Origin: MGBC114844 sp910585855
GTDB taxonomy: Bacteria > Bacillota > Clostridia > Lachnospirales > Lachnospiraceae
Length of the DNA: 40,603 bases
Assembly: GCA_965646165.1 (NCBI GenBank)
Contig: CBFFYP010000038.1
Coordinates: 1 to 40,603, forward strand
Reading direction: 5' to 3'
The notes beneath the pieces were generated by a model. That model did not search any database and was not told the origin of the DNA. It saw only the letters and a program-made list of their open reading frames with translations. The position numbers and the translations under genes are program-made. Below are positions 23,112 through 31,474 of the stretch, one piece after another. Each line of letters starts with the position of its first letter. The first letter of the stretch is position 1.

Positions 23112-23330
23112 CAACAAAAAAATTAGAATAAAAAATTTAGAATAAGAAAATTGGAATAAAACAAAGAACAAATAGAAAAAATAAAATCAAAATAAGCTTG
23201 TTGTCTAAGCAGGAAAGTAAAAATAAGGAGAATATTTAAGTTAATAAAAACATAGATAAATCGGTTTATATGTGATAGAATGTGTTTATAAAAGTGAAGA
23301 GGATTTATCTGTGAACACATGAAATATTAC
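23112..23330. other. A-rich intergenic stretch with short degenerate repeats
   Basis: After dapA the sequence is very A-rich, with about three degenerate copies of a 13-14 base unit like AAATTAGAATAAAA (23120-23165). I see no convincing terminator or gene. Confidence 0.5.
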
Positions 23331-23370
23331 TCATGATAAACCAAAAGATTTTGCGGAATGGTTCGTTGTA

Positions 23371-23400
23371 TCTGTTCCAACACTATTGTGTTGGAACAGA
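23371..23400. repeat. 13-bp perfect hairpin near the IS left end
   Basis: TCTGTTCCAACAC (23371-23383), loop TATT, GTGTTGGAACAGA (23388-23400). It could be the left-end subterminal hairpin of the IS, or a terminator-like structure after dapA; there is no T-tract. Confidence 0.7.
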
Positions 23401-23558
23401 GAAGGATAGAAGAGAGGCTGTTATTTTTGTAAGGGTTTTGATCCGAAACCAAATGGTTGATTTGAAAGACGAGGCTGTATTTTTAAAACTATTTTGGAAT
23501 GGAAACGATCTGGCATGTATAGAGGAAGGAAAGAGAAAAATAGAGGAGGATGCAGAAA

Positions 23559-24731
23559 TTGTGGAAGAGCTTCAAGACGGAAATCAAACCAACACCAGAA
23601 CAGGTGCAGAAGATCCATCAAACCATTGGCACATGCAGGTTTGTCTATAACTTTTACCTTGCCTGTAATAAAGAACTTTATGAAAAGCAAAAGAAATTCC
23701 TATCTGGCATAGATTTTTCAAAATGGTTGAATCACTGCTTTCTCCTTAGTAATCCAGAATACGCATGGATAAAAGAGGTCAGTTCAAAATCGGTCAAGCA
23801 AAGCATCCTGAACGCAGAAAAAGCATGGAAACGATTTTTTCAGCATCAAAGCGGATTTCCCAAATTCAAGAAAAAGAGTCAGTCGGATGGAACAATGTAT
23901 TTTGTTAAGACTGATGCAAAAACGGTAATTCCATGTGAAAGACATCGTATTAAAATACCAACACTTGGATGGGTCAGGTTAAAAGAAAAAGGCTATCTAC
24001 CCACTTCGAAACAAGGCTATGTGATCAAAAGCGGTACGGTTTCCCGTAAAGCAGGTCGATATTATGTGTCGGTCTTGGTAGATATGCCAGATAGAGAAAA
24101 ACCACAATTCCATGGTTTCGGATTAGGGATTGACGTAGGCATCAAAGTGTTTGTCACGGTAAGCAATGGTATGGTAAAGAAAAATATCAATCAAACCAAG
24201 ACCATTAAAAAATTAGAAAAGAAACTAAAAAGAGAACAGCGTGGTTTTTCGAGGAAATACGAAGACTTTAAGAAACGCAGGAATCGAAAGAAAGGAGAAG
24301 CTACTCGGCAAAATATCCAAAAACAGGTCTTAAAGGTACAGAAACTTCATCAAAGAATGAATCAGATTCGTACCGACTACATTAATAAATGTGTGAATGA
24401 GATAGTAAAAACCAAGCCATCTTATATTACAATAGAAGATTTAAATGTATCGGGTATGATGAAGAATCACCATCTTTCCAAAGCAGTTGCTTCCCAGAAA
24501 TTTTATGAATTTAGGAGGAAATTGGAAGCAAAATGTAAAGAACTGGGAATCGAACGAAGAATCGTTGACCGGTGGTATCCATCCAGTAGACTTTGTCATG
24601 CATGTGGATGCATCAAAAAAGATTTAAAACTTTCTGACAGAGTCTATCGTTGTCAATGTGGATATCATGCGGACAGGGATTTGAATGCCAGTCTGAATCT
24701 GAGAGATGCGAGAACTTACAAAATAGTATAA
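23559..24731 (+). CDS. tnpB: TnpB RNA-guided endonuclease (IS200/IS605 family)
   Basis: TnpB is an RNA-guided DNA nuclease ancestral to Cas12, which helps its element persist. Numbered from the ATG at 23550, the RuvC residues are present: Asp195 in GLGIDVGIK, Glu296 in TIEDLNVSGMM, and the DRDLNAS motif with Asp375/Asp377. The zinc finger is CHAC (349-352) and CQC (368-370). About 390 residues is full length and there is no frameshift, so it is likely active. I prefer the TTG at 23559, 9 bases after AGGAGG, because the ATG at 23550 abuts that site. It reads in the same direction as dapA and dapB. Confidence 0.93.
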   Translation: MWKSFKTEIKPTPEQVQKIHQTIGTCRFVYNFYLACNKELYEKQKKFLSGIDFSKWLNHCFLLSNPEYAWIKEVSSKSVKQSILNAEKAWKRFFQHQSGFPKFKKKSQSDGTMYFVKTDAKTVIPCERHRIKIPTLGWVRLKEKGYLPTSKQGYVIKSGTVSRKAGRYYVSVLVDMPDREKPQFHGFGLGIDVGIKVFVTVSNGMVKKNINQTKTIKKLEKKLKREQRGFSRKYEDFKKRRNRKKGEATRQNIQKQVLKVQKLHQRMNQIRTDYINKCVNEIVKTKPSYITIEDLNVSGMMKNHHLSKAVASQKFYEFRRKLEAKCKELGIERRIVDRWYPSSRLCHACGCIKKDLKLSDRVYRCQCGYHADRDLNASLNLRDARTYKIV

Positions 24732-24875
24732 TAAAGCATTTGTAGGGATGTACCGATGGCTGAGTCGGGAATTTACGACTGTGGAGTGTACAAGAACTTG
24801 TGAGTAGTATTTGGAGTGATTTCATACAAAAGCATACACAATGAAACAGTAAGAAATGTTTGTGAAAACTTTCAA
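24640..24875 (+). ncRNA. Candidate omega RNA (reRNA) of TnpB
   Basis: In this family the guide RNA spans the 3' end of tnpB and the element right end. Here about 144 bases lie between the tnpB stop and the proposed right end, with pairing such as GTCGGGAATTTACGAC (24764-24779) and GATGTAC with GTGTAC around it. The boundaries are inferred from the family, not observed. Confidence 0.4.
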
Positions 24876-24923
24876 TTTCTCGATATGGGTATTTTTGTCC
24901 ATATTTTGAGTAGCAGATGCAAT

Positions 24924-25679
24924 ATGACAAAAATCATTTTATGCGGCTGTAATGGAAAAATGGGACAGGTAATTTCCGAAATTGTAAAGGATGATGCCGA
25001 TGCACAAATCGTAGCCGGAGTTGATTTAAATACAGAGGCAAAAAATGGCTATCCCGTTTTTGCACAGATAACAGAGTGCGATCGGGAAGCAGATGTGATA
25101 ATTGATTTTTCAAATCCTTCCGCCTTGCAGGAGATACTTCAGTATGGGATAAAGAAGCAGACTCCGATTGTACTTTGTACAACAGGTCTGTCAGAAGAGC
25201 AGTTAGAAGAAGTAAAAAGGACATCAAAGCAGGTAGCAATTCTTCGGTCTACCAATATGTCTTTAGGAATTAATATTTTATTAAAGCTGATTCAGGAAGC
25301 GGCAAAGATATTAGCACCTGCTGGATTTGATATGGAGATTGTAGAACGACACCACAATCAAAAATTAGATGCACCTAGCGGAACGGCACTGGCATTGGCG
25401 GATTCTTTGAATTTGGCACTGAACAACGAATATTTTTATAAATATGACAGAAGTGCCGAACGTGCAAAACGAAACCAAAAAGAAATCGGGATTAGTGCTG
25501 TTCGTGGCGGTACGATTGTTGGGGAACATGAGATTATATTTGCCGGAAAAGATGAAGTAATAGAATTAAAACATACAGCATATTCAAAAGCGATTTTTGG
25601 AAATGGTGCTGTACAGGCTGCTAAATTTCTGGCAGGGAAACCAGCAGGTGCTTATGATATGGCAGATGTAATCGGATAG
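24924..25679 (+). CDS. dapB: 4-hydroxy-tetrahydrodipicolinate reductase
   Basis: DapB reduces the DapA product with NAD(P)H. The 251-residue protein opens with TKIILCGCNGKMGQVISEIV, the nucleotide-binding loop, and has the active-site motif ERHHNQKLDAPSGTA. I start at ATG 24924, which gives the usual length; a frame from 24816 would add 36 residues that derive from the IS end. No clear Shine-Dalgarno precedes 24924 (TTTGAGTAGCAGATGCAAT), and a hairpin (ATATGG/CCATAT) lies just upstream, so the IS may have disturbed the translation signals. A terminator follows at 25719. Confidence 0.95.
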   Translation: MTKIILCGCNGKMGQVISEIVKDDADAQIVAGVDLNTEAKNGYPVFAQITECDREADVIIDFSNPSALQEILQYGIKKQTPIVLCTTGLSEEQLEEVKRTSKQVAILRSTNMSLGINILLKLIQEAAKILAPAGFDMEIVERHHNQKLDAPSGTALALADSLNLALNNEYFYKYDRSAERAKRNQKEIGISAVRGGTIVGEHEIIFAGKDEVIELKHTAYSKAIFGNGAVQAAKFLAGKPAGAYDMADVIG

Positions 25680-25718
25680 ATGTATTTCATCTAAAATAGA
25701 ATAAAGTAAAGACTTTTA

Positions 25719-25750
25719 AGGCGGGATTGCTTTTTGGGCAGTCCTGTTTT
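25719..25750 (+). terminator. Intrinsic terminator of dapB
   Basis: CGGGATTGC pairs with GCAGTCCTG (wobbles included) and TTTT follows. Confidence 0.7.
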
Positions 25751-25794
25751 ATCGTAAATAATTGACTAAGACGCTAAAACGCTAAAACACAGCG

Positions 25795-26062
25795 TCTAAG
25801 TGCCAACGGGAAATGATGACCCTTCATAGAGCCTCATTCGACTTTCGGCTGTGTACTTCAAACCGAAAAATAGTAAAATATTTGCTGTAGTGCGAAGTAC
25901 CAACGAGAAATGATGATTTTTATAGAGGTCTATTCGACTTTTGGCTATGTATTCCAAATCGAAAAAATGATAAAATATTCGCTGTAGTGCGAAATACTAA
26001 CGGAAAATAATAACCCTCTGTAGACTTCGATTTGTTTTCTGCTTGTGTATTTTATTCAGAAT
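25795..26062. repeat. 97-bp tandem repeat, about 2.7 copies
   Basis: The anchor CAACG/TAACG recurs at 25804, 25901 and 25998, exactly 97 bases apart. Units share (C/T)AACGRGAAATGATGA, a TTCGACTTT(C/T)GGCT block, AAATCGAAAAA-like A-tracts, and TATTYGCTGTAGTGCGAA; the third unit is diverged and partial. GTACTTC (25853) pairs with GAAGTAC (25894), and in the next unit GTATTCC pairs with GAAATAC. A further hairpin GACGCT/AGCGTC precedes the array. No open frame runs through it. Confidence 0.85.
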
Positions 26063-26153
26063 AGCTGCTTTTTATATAAAAAGTTTTTCAGTAAAGTGTA
26101 GAAATTTGGATAAAAGTAAAAATAAACAGCGTATATTCTGCCGATAAACAGCT

Positions 26154-26510
26154 AAATTCCGGCAGCTGCTTCCTGCTGCAGTGACTTCGGAGAAAAGCTA
26201 GAAGGTCTTGGACTTCTGCTTGAACAAACTAGGATTTTTTGCACATGCTGCTAAGTGCAGTGTGTGCAAAAAAAGGTGCGTGTTTAGCCCATTGCAAGAG
26301 AAGGAAACACTTTATGGCTGATGGAATTTTTCCTTACACCAATCAAGTTTTGGCTGCCAGATGGGCGAATTGCGCACCGGTTCGTTCGGTTGGATGCACT
26401 TTATGCAGAAGTCTTAGACCTTCTTGCTTTTCGGAGCGGAACAGCAGCGGGAAGCAGCTGCCGGAATTTGGCGTCCTGTTGAAATTTGACGTCCTGTTGG
26501 AAGTTTCTAT
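26154..26510 (+). mobile_element. Diverged one-module hairpin element
   Basis: Positions 26154-26179 pair with 26444-26469 at 25 of 26 positions. The arm sequence (CCGGCAGCTGCTTCC) is unlike that of other copies, yet the loop motifs are kept in order: CAGTGACTTCGGAGAAAAG, a T-tract/A-tract hairpin with GCTGC-taagt-GCAGT, GGTGCGTGTTTAGCCC, GGGCGAATTGCGC and TTCGGTTGGA. The inner stem is AGAAGGTCT against AGACCTTCT, where other copies have AGAAGTTCT against AGAACTTCT. On the right TTGGCGTCCTGTTG is duplicated once (26469-26502). Terminal repeats and direct repeats are not recognisable. Confidence 0.75.
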
Positions 26511-26597
26511 ATAAAAAATTTTATGTATTTTTCAAAAAAAAGACACATTTATTTGTTATTGTAACAGAAGTATGTCGGAATGAGGAGGAAAATTGTT

Positions 26598-27614
26598 TTG
26601 ATAGAGGTAAAAAATCTGGTAAAGCAGTATGGAGATCATATTGCTGTGGATCATTTAAGTTTTAAGGTGGAAAAAGGGCAGATTTACGGTTTTTTAGGTC
26701 CTAATGGTGCGGGAAAGTCTACAACCATGAATATTATGACCGGGTATCTTTCTGCAACAAGCGGGGAGGTAACGATTAATGGGTTTAATATATTCGAAGA
26801 ACCCGAAGAGGCAAAGAAGTGTATCGGCTATCTGCCGGAGATGCCGCCGCTTTATATGGATATGACTCCTTTGGAGTATCTGAAATTTGTGGCGGAGTTA
26901 AAAAAGATTCCGAAGAAAGATCAGGTGCAGATGATTGCGGATGTGATGAAATTAGTAAAGATTACCGAGTATAGCAATCGATTGATTCGGAATCTTTCAA
27001 AGGGGTATCGGCAGCGGGTTGGATTGGCGCAGGCGATTATCGGTTATCCAGAAGTAATTATTTTGGACGAGCCAACTGTTGGGTTAGATCCTAAGCAGAT
27101 TATAGAGATTCGGGATTTGATTAAGGAACTTAGTAAAAAGCATACAGTAATTTTGAGTTCTCATATTATGCAGGAAATTAGTGCTGTTTGTGATTATATT
27201 CTGATTATTTCACATGGGAAGTTGGTTGCCAGTGATACACCGGAGAATTTAAGTAAATTGATGCTGGGATCAAATGAAATAGAATTGACGATTCGGGGAG
27301 ATATGGATTTGATAAAAGGAATTCTTTCTGAAAATTCGGAGATTACGGATCTTATGGTGCATTATGGAACGGAGGAAGGGTGTGTTCAGGTAGAGATAAA
27401 AACACCTTCTGATGTAGATATTCGAGAAAAGATTTTTTATCAGATGAGCGAGGCAAAGTGTCCGATTTTAATGATGAAATCGGCAAATATGTCTTTGGAG
27501 GATATTTTCCTTGAATTAACAGAGGATTCGGTGTCCATTCAGAAAGAAGAGAAGGACGAACAAGAGGATACTTTAGAAGCAAAGAAGGAGAACGGTCATG
27601 ATAGCAATTTATAA
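26598..27614 (+). CDS. ABC transporter ATP-binding protein (GldA-like)
   Basis: The ATPase of 338 residues has Walker A GPNGAGKST, signature LSKGYRQRVGLAQA, Walker B VIILDEP and a switch His in LSSHIMQEI. The C-terminal extension (about 215-338) is acidic and typical of the GldA/CcmA-type ABC-2 exporters. I start at TTG 26598 because AGGAGG lies 9 bases upstream; the in-frame ATG at 26580 overlaps that site. The 3' end overlaps the permease gene by 17 bases. Homologous ATPases in Bacteroidetes serve gliding; in Clostridia this operon has no known cargo. Confidence 0.93.
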   Translation: MIEVKNLVKQYGDHIAVDHLSFKVEKGQIYGFLGPNGAGKSTTMNIMTGYLSATSGEVTINGFNIFEEPEEAKKCIGYLPEMPPLYMDMTPLEYLKFVAELKKIPKKDQVQMIADVMKLVKITEYSNRLIRNLSKGYRQRVGLAQAIIGYPEVIILDEPTVGLDPKQIIEIRDLIKELSKKHTVILSSHIMQEISAVCDYILIISHGKLVASDTPENLSKLMLGSNEIELTIRGDMDLIKGILSENSEITDLMVHYGTEEGCVQVEIKTPSDVDIREKIFYQMSEAKCPILMMKSANMSLEDIFLELTEDSVSIQKEEKDEQEDTLEAKKENGHDSNL

Positions 27615-28461
27615 AAAGGAGTTAAAATCATATTTTACTTCTATGATGGGATATGTATTTGTTGCATTTGTATTGGTGGTTGTAGGGATTTATTTTGCGG
27701 CTTATAATTTAAATGCGTATCCTTTGATTGGATATACATTATATAATGTAACTTTTTTATTTTTGATTTTAGTCCCGATTTTAACGATGCGCAGTATTGC
27801 AGAGGAGCAGAGAAATAAGACGGATCAGCTTTTATATACTTCTCCGGTTTCTTTGATTAGTATTGTGCTGGGAAAGTTTTTGGCTTTGATTAGTGTGTTT
27901 GGAATTCCGGTACTGGTGATTTGTTTTTATCCTCAGATTTTAAATCAGTATGGATCGGTAAATATGGCGATGTCTTATTTAGCGATATTTGGATTTTTTT
28001 TGCTTGGATGTGCTTATATTGCGATTGGAATGTTTATTTCTTCGATTACAGAAAGTCAGATTATTGCGGCTGTTATTTCTTTTGTGGTATTGATGGCTTC
28101 TTATCAAATGGAAGGAATCGCTTCCTTTTTTTCAGATACAGCATGGACTTCCTTGGTTGCATTTTCGATTTTGTTTTTAGTGGTTTGCATCATTTATGGG
28201 ATGGCAGCAAAAAATGTGGTAATGCCTGCTGTTTTGTTTGTTATAGCTGAGTCTGTAACAGGCGGGATTTATCTGATGAATCCGGTTCGGTTTGAAGGGG
28301 CATTTGCTGCTGTGTTAAAAAAGCTGAATTTAGCCGGAGTTTCTTATAATATGATTCAGAGCGGGATTTTGGATTTTACAAATATTGTATTTTATTTTTC
28401 GGTAATTGGCTTCTTTTTATTTTTAACCGTTCAGTCAATTAAGAAAAAGAGATGGAACTAG
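27598..28461 (+). CDS. ABC-2 type permease (GldF-like)
   Basis: The 287-residue integral membrane protein has about six membrane helices, starting MIAIYKKELKSYFTSMMGYVFVAF. It has the conserved EEQRNKTDQLLYTSPVS cytoplasmic loop typical of GldF/NosY-like permeases. It overlaps the ATPase gene and is followed after 12 bases by the GldG-like gene. Together they should form the membrane pore of the exporter. Confidence 0.9.
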   Translation: MIAIYKKELKSYFTSMMGYVFVAFVLVVVGIYFAAYNLNAYPLIGYTLYNVTFLFLILVPILTMRSIAEEQRNKTDQLLYTSPVSLISIVLGKFLALISVFGIPVLVICFYPQILNQYGSVNMAMSYLAIFGFFLLGCAYIAIGMFISSITESQIIAAVISFVVLMASYQMEGIASFFSDTAWTSLVAFSILFLVVCIIYGMAAKNVVMPAVLFVIAESVTGGIYLMNPVRFEGAFAAVLKKLNLAGVSYNMIQSGILDFTNIVFYFSVIGFFLFLTVQSIKKKRWN

Positions 28462-28473
28462 GAGGAACAGACT

Positions 28474-29901
28474 GTGGAGAAGATAAAGAAATCATTTCAA
28501 ACCCGTAAATTTAAAAGTGCTTCTTATAGTTTTGGAATTATTGCTGTTGCACTGGCGATTGCGATTCTTTTCAATTTGGTTGTACAGGCACTCCCGGCAA
28601 CGCTGACAAAGATTGATTTAAGTTTTAACCAAATGTACTCTTTGACGGAAACGACAGAAAATTTTGTAAAGGGTCTTTCGGAAGATATTATGATCTATGT
28701 GGTCTGCCAGACAGGGGGAGAGGATGAGGACGTAATGGAGATGCTGCAAAAATATCAGGCACTGTCCTCAAAAATTCGGGTGGAAACGGTAGATCCGGTG
28801 CTGCATCCTACTTTTACCAGCGAGTATTCAGAGGAAGCGGTGACTTCCGGGAGTTTGATTGTAGTAAGTGAAAAGCGGTTTAAAATTATACCTTATCAGG
28901 ATCTCTATGAGCAGACATTAAATACTTCTACTTATCGGTATGATGTAACTGGATTTGATGTAGAGGGGCAGCTTACCAGTGCATTAAATTATGTAACAAC
29001 AGATGAACTGCCGATTGTTTATCAGTTAGAAGGGCATGGAGTAACCGAGCTTTCTTCTACACTTTCGGATTTGATTGCAAAAAACAGTATGGAACTGCAG
29101 AACCTGAATTTATTAAGTGCCGGAGGAGTGCCGGAGGATGCCGCTTGTCTGTTTATCAATATGGCAGCAAATGATCTTTCTTCCGATGAAGCAAAGCAGG
29201 TGATTGCTTATTTAGAGCAGGGTGGACGAGTTTTTTTGGTAGATGCATCGGACGGAAAAGAACGACCAAATTTAAATTCTGTATTAGAACATTATGGGGT
29301 GAAACTGGTTACAGGTTATACGATTGAAACAGATACAGCACATTTTCTGCGGCCATATGCCAACTATTTGATACCAGAGATAAAGTATCATGCGATTACG
29401 GACGGAATGGAAGAGGACTATCTGCTGCTTGGAAATGCAGGCGGGATTTCGGAGGCAGAGAATACCAGAACAAGTGTAAAGGTGACGCCTTTGCTTCAGA
29501 CGACAGAGGGAGGATTTCTGCGTTCTATGGAAAATGCCTCTTTGCAGAGTATCAGTATGACAGAGGGGGATATTGCCGGACCGGTTACGGTTGGTGTGGC
29601 AGTGACAGAAACCTATCAGGAAACAGAAACCCGGCTGGCAGTATTTAGCAGTCCTACTCTTACCAGCGACAGTGCAAATATGCAGGTGTCTGGAAATAAT
29701 TATAAGCTGGTAATGAACGGGCTTAGCTGGCTTTGCGGATTAGACAGCAGTATTGCGATTGATGCAAAATCTTTTTCGATGGATTATCTGCAGATTTCGG
29801 CAAATGCTACCAATCGCTGGACTATTATTACTGTAGTGGTACTTCCTGTACTTTGCCTTGGGGTTGGCTTTGTGGTTTGGATTCGGCGGCGGCGCAGATA
29901 A
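28474..29901 (+). CDS. GldG-like ABC-associated protein
   Basis: The 475-residue protein starts with GTG, 8 bases after AGGAGG. It has one N-terminal membrane segment (about 20-42), the start of the extracytoplasmic domain with KIDLSFNQMYSLTETTENFVKGL, and a central domain with IVYQLEGHGVTELSSTLSDLI and GGRVFLVDASDG. A C-terminal membrane segment is followed by RRRRR. This is the two-anchor topology of the GldG/ABC_transp_aux family. It probably extends the transporter into the extracytoplasmic space. Confidence 0.88.
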   Translation: MEKIKKSFQTRKFKSASYSFGIIAVALAIAILFNLVVQALPATLTKIDLSFNQMYSLTETTENFVKGLSEDIMIYVVCQTGGEDEDVMEMLQKYQALSSKIRVETVDPVLHPTFTSEYSEEAVTSGSLIVVSEKRFKIIPYQDLYEQTLNTSTYRYDVTGFDVEGQLTSALNYVTTDELPIVYQLEGHGVTELSSTLSDLIAKNSMELQNLNLLSAGGVPEDAACLFINMAANDLSSDEAKQVIAYLEQGGRVFLVDASDGKERPNLNSVLEHYGVKLVTGYTIETDTAHFLRPYANYLIPEIKYHAITDGMEEDYLLLGNAGGISEAENTRTSVKVTPLLQTTEGGFLRSMENASLQSISMTEGDIAGPVTVGVAVTETYQETETRLAVFSSPTLTSDSANMQVSGNNYKLVMNGLSWLCGLDSSIAIDAKSFSMDYLQISANATNRWTIITVVVLPVLCLGVGFVVWIRRRRR

Positions 29902-29916
29902 AAGGAGCAGATAAAA

Positions 29917-31356
29917 ATGAAAAAAAAGAAAAAAAATAAAGGATTGTTGATTGCCGGTCTTTTGCTTGTGCTGCTGGCGGTTGTTTATCTTGTGATTTTA
30001 ACAGTAAATCAAAAGAAACCAGAAGATGTAACGGAAGAGAAAGTAACCTTGCTTTCTATGAATAGAGATGAGATTTTTAAGATATCCTATCAAAATAAAA
30101 GCGGAACATATTATTTTCAAAATCAAAACAATACTTGGGTTTCGGAGGATGAACCGGAGGAAACGTTAAGTCAGTCCTATTTGGTCAATATTCGAAATGT
30201 ATTTACCGGATTGGATGCAGAAAGTGTAGTGGATACAAAGACACAAAATTTAGAAAATTATGGATTAGATCAACCGACTTATATGATGCGTGCCGAGAGT
30301 GAAACAGGAGAAGAGCAGATTCTTTATATTGGAGATTTTAATTCTTCCGTGGATCAGTATTATGCTTATACCAATACAAAAGAGGGTATTTATCTGATTT
30401 CCAAAAGACCAGTAACTTATATTGAGTATCGTTTAAGTGATATGATTTCTACCAAAAATATTCCTTATATGGCAGCAGATACCGTTTCTGTCTACCGGCA
30501 TACTTGGAATGGAGAAACTATCTCTTTGGAGAAAAAGGAAGAAGGTTCTTTTTATGATGCTTCAGATGTACTGATTTGGTTTTTGACTACTGGGTTTGCT
30601 CATGAAGTCGGGTGCAGTACCTCTGTATTGGAGAAATTGTTTGAAAATACGGCAGAACTGGCTTATAGAAAGACGGCGGCATCGGGAGTGACAGCGGCGG
30701 ATCTGGCACAGTATGGACTGGAAAATCCGGCAGGCAGTCTGTATATAGAATATTTAGACAGTGAAACAGGAGAAGAAAAGGTTTATGAACTTTTTATTGG
30801 TGATGCCAGTGATGAACAGAATTATTATGTAATGGAAGCACAGAGTGATAAAGTGTATACTATGTCAAAAGAATCTTTAGAAAATATTTTAGGAAATACC
30901 AAATATGACTATGTTTATCGCTATCCGGCGATTGTAAATGTACGAACGGTGGATCGCATTATTTTCCAAAGTGAAGGTGTTTCTTATGAACTTGCCGTTC
31001 GTACAGAAGAAAAGACAGACGAAAATGGGAAGACAAAAACGGATTATATTTATTCTTATCAGGGAAAAGAATTGACAGAAGAACAGCAGGCAACTGCCAG
31101 CTCGCTGTATTCTGGAATTATTTCTTTAGGAGCGGAGAGGATTGTCGATCAGCCGGAGGAACTGGGGGAAGCGTTGGATTTTTCGATTTTATTTGAGAGG
31201 AATAAAGAACCAGAAAAGGTAGAAATTTTATTTTATCCATATAACAGCAGTTATTATCTTTGTTCTGTCAATGGAGATGCGATTTATTTGATTAATCAGC
31301 GGGATTTAGAAGGGTATCAAAGCCAGATTTTTGCAGTACTGCAGTCATTTGAATAA
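29917..31356 (+). CDS. DUF4340 membrane-anchored protein
   Basis: The 479-residue protein begins with a lysine-rich MKKKKKNK and one membrane anchor (about 9-28). A large extracytoplasmic part has two DUF4340-type repeats: NLENYGLDQPTYMMRAES with LYIGDFNSSVDQYYAY, and LAQYGLENPAGSLYIEYLDS with LFIGDASDEQNYYVM. It is the last gene of the ABC operon, 15 bases after the GldG-like gene, with AAAGGAGCAG as binding site. Function is unknown. Confidence 0.88.
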   Translation: MKKKKKNKGLLIAGLLLVLLAVVYLVILTVNQKKPEDVTEEKVTLLSMNRDEIFKISYQNKSGTYYFQNQNNTWVSEDEPEETLSQSYLVNIRNVFTGLDAESVVDTKTQNLENYGLDQPTYMMRAESETGEEQILYIGDFNSSVDQYYAYTNTKEGIYLISKRPVTYIEYRLSDMISTKNIPYMAADTVSVYRHTWNGETISLEKKEEGSFYDASDVLIWFLTTGFAHEVGCSTSVLEKLFENTAELAYRKTAASGVTAADLAQYGLENPAGSLYIEYLDSETGEEKVYELFIGDASDEQNYYVMEAQSDKVYTMSKESLENILGNTKYDYVYRYPAIVNVRTVDRIIFQSEGVSYELAVRTEEKTDENGKTKTDYIYSYQGKELTEEQQATASSLYSGIISLGAERIVDQPEELGEALDFSILFERNKEPEKVEILFYPYNSSYYLCSVNGDAIYLINQRDLEGYQSQIFAVLQSFE

Positions 31357-31378
31357 AATAAAAAAACGGACACATAAT

Positions 31379-31419
31379 AATGGCAAAGAGTATAACAGGC
31401 TCTTTGCTATTGTTTTTTC
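31379..31419 (+). terminator. Intrinsic terminator of the ABC operon
   Basis: GCAAAGAG (31383-31390) pairs with CTCTTTGC (31400-31407), with three further outer pairs, then TTGTTTTTT. Confidence 0.88.
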
Positions 31420-31474
31420 GAAAGAATCGTATTACGCTGCTTTGGGCAGCAGAAGAAGGAGGACGTGACGGATT

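Larger units (their letters stand above)
23331..24875 (+). mobile_element. IS200/IS605-type element carrying only tnpB (IS1341-like)
   Basis: A unit of about 1.5 kb separates dapA and dapB. It contains tnpB but no tnpA. The ends are proposed, not proven: TTAC at 23327-23330 on the left and TCAA at 24872-24875 on the right resemble cleavage sites known for IS608-type elements. Subterminal hairpins (23371-23400; GTCG/CGAC near 24760-24780) fit ends recognised as single strands. Such elements make no target duplication, and none is seen. Movement would need a TnpA from elsewhere. Confidence 0.65.

Noticed and set aside
23333..23650. 105-codon frame at the left of the IS, considered as tnpA
   Set aside because: It lacks the HUH motif and catalytic Tyr of Y1 transposases, overlaps tnpB in another frame, and contains the left-end hairpin.
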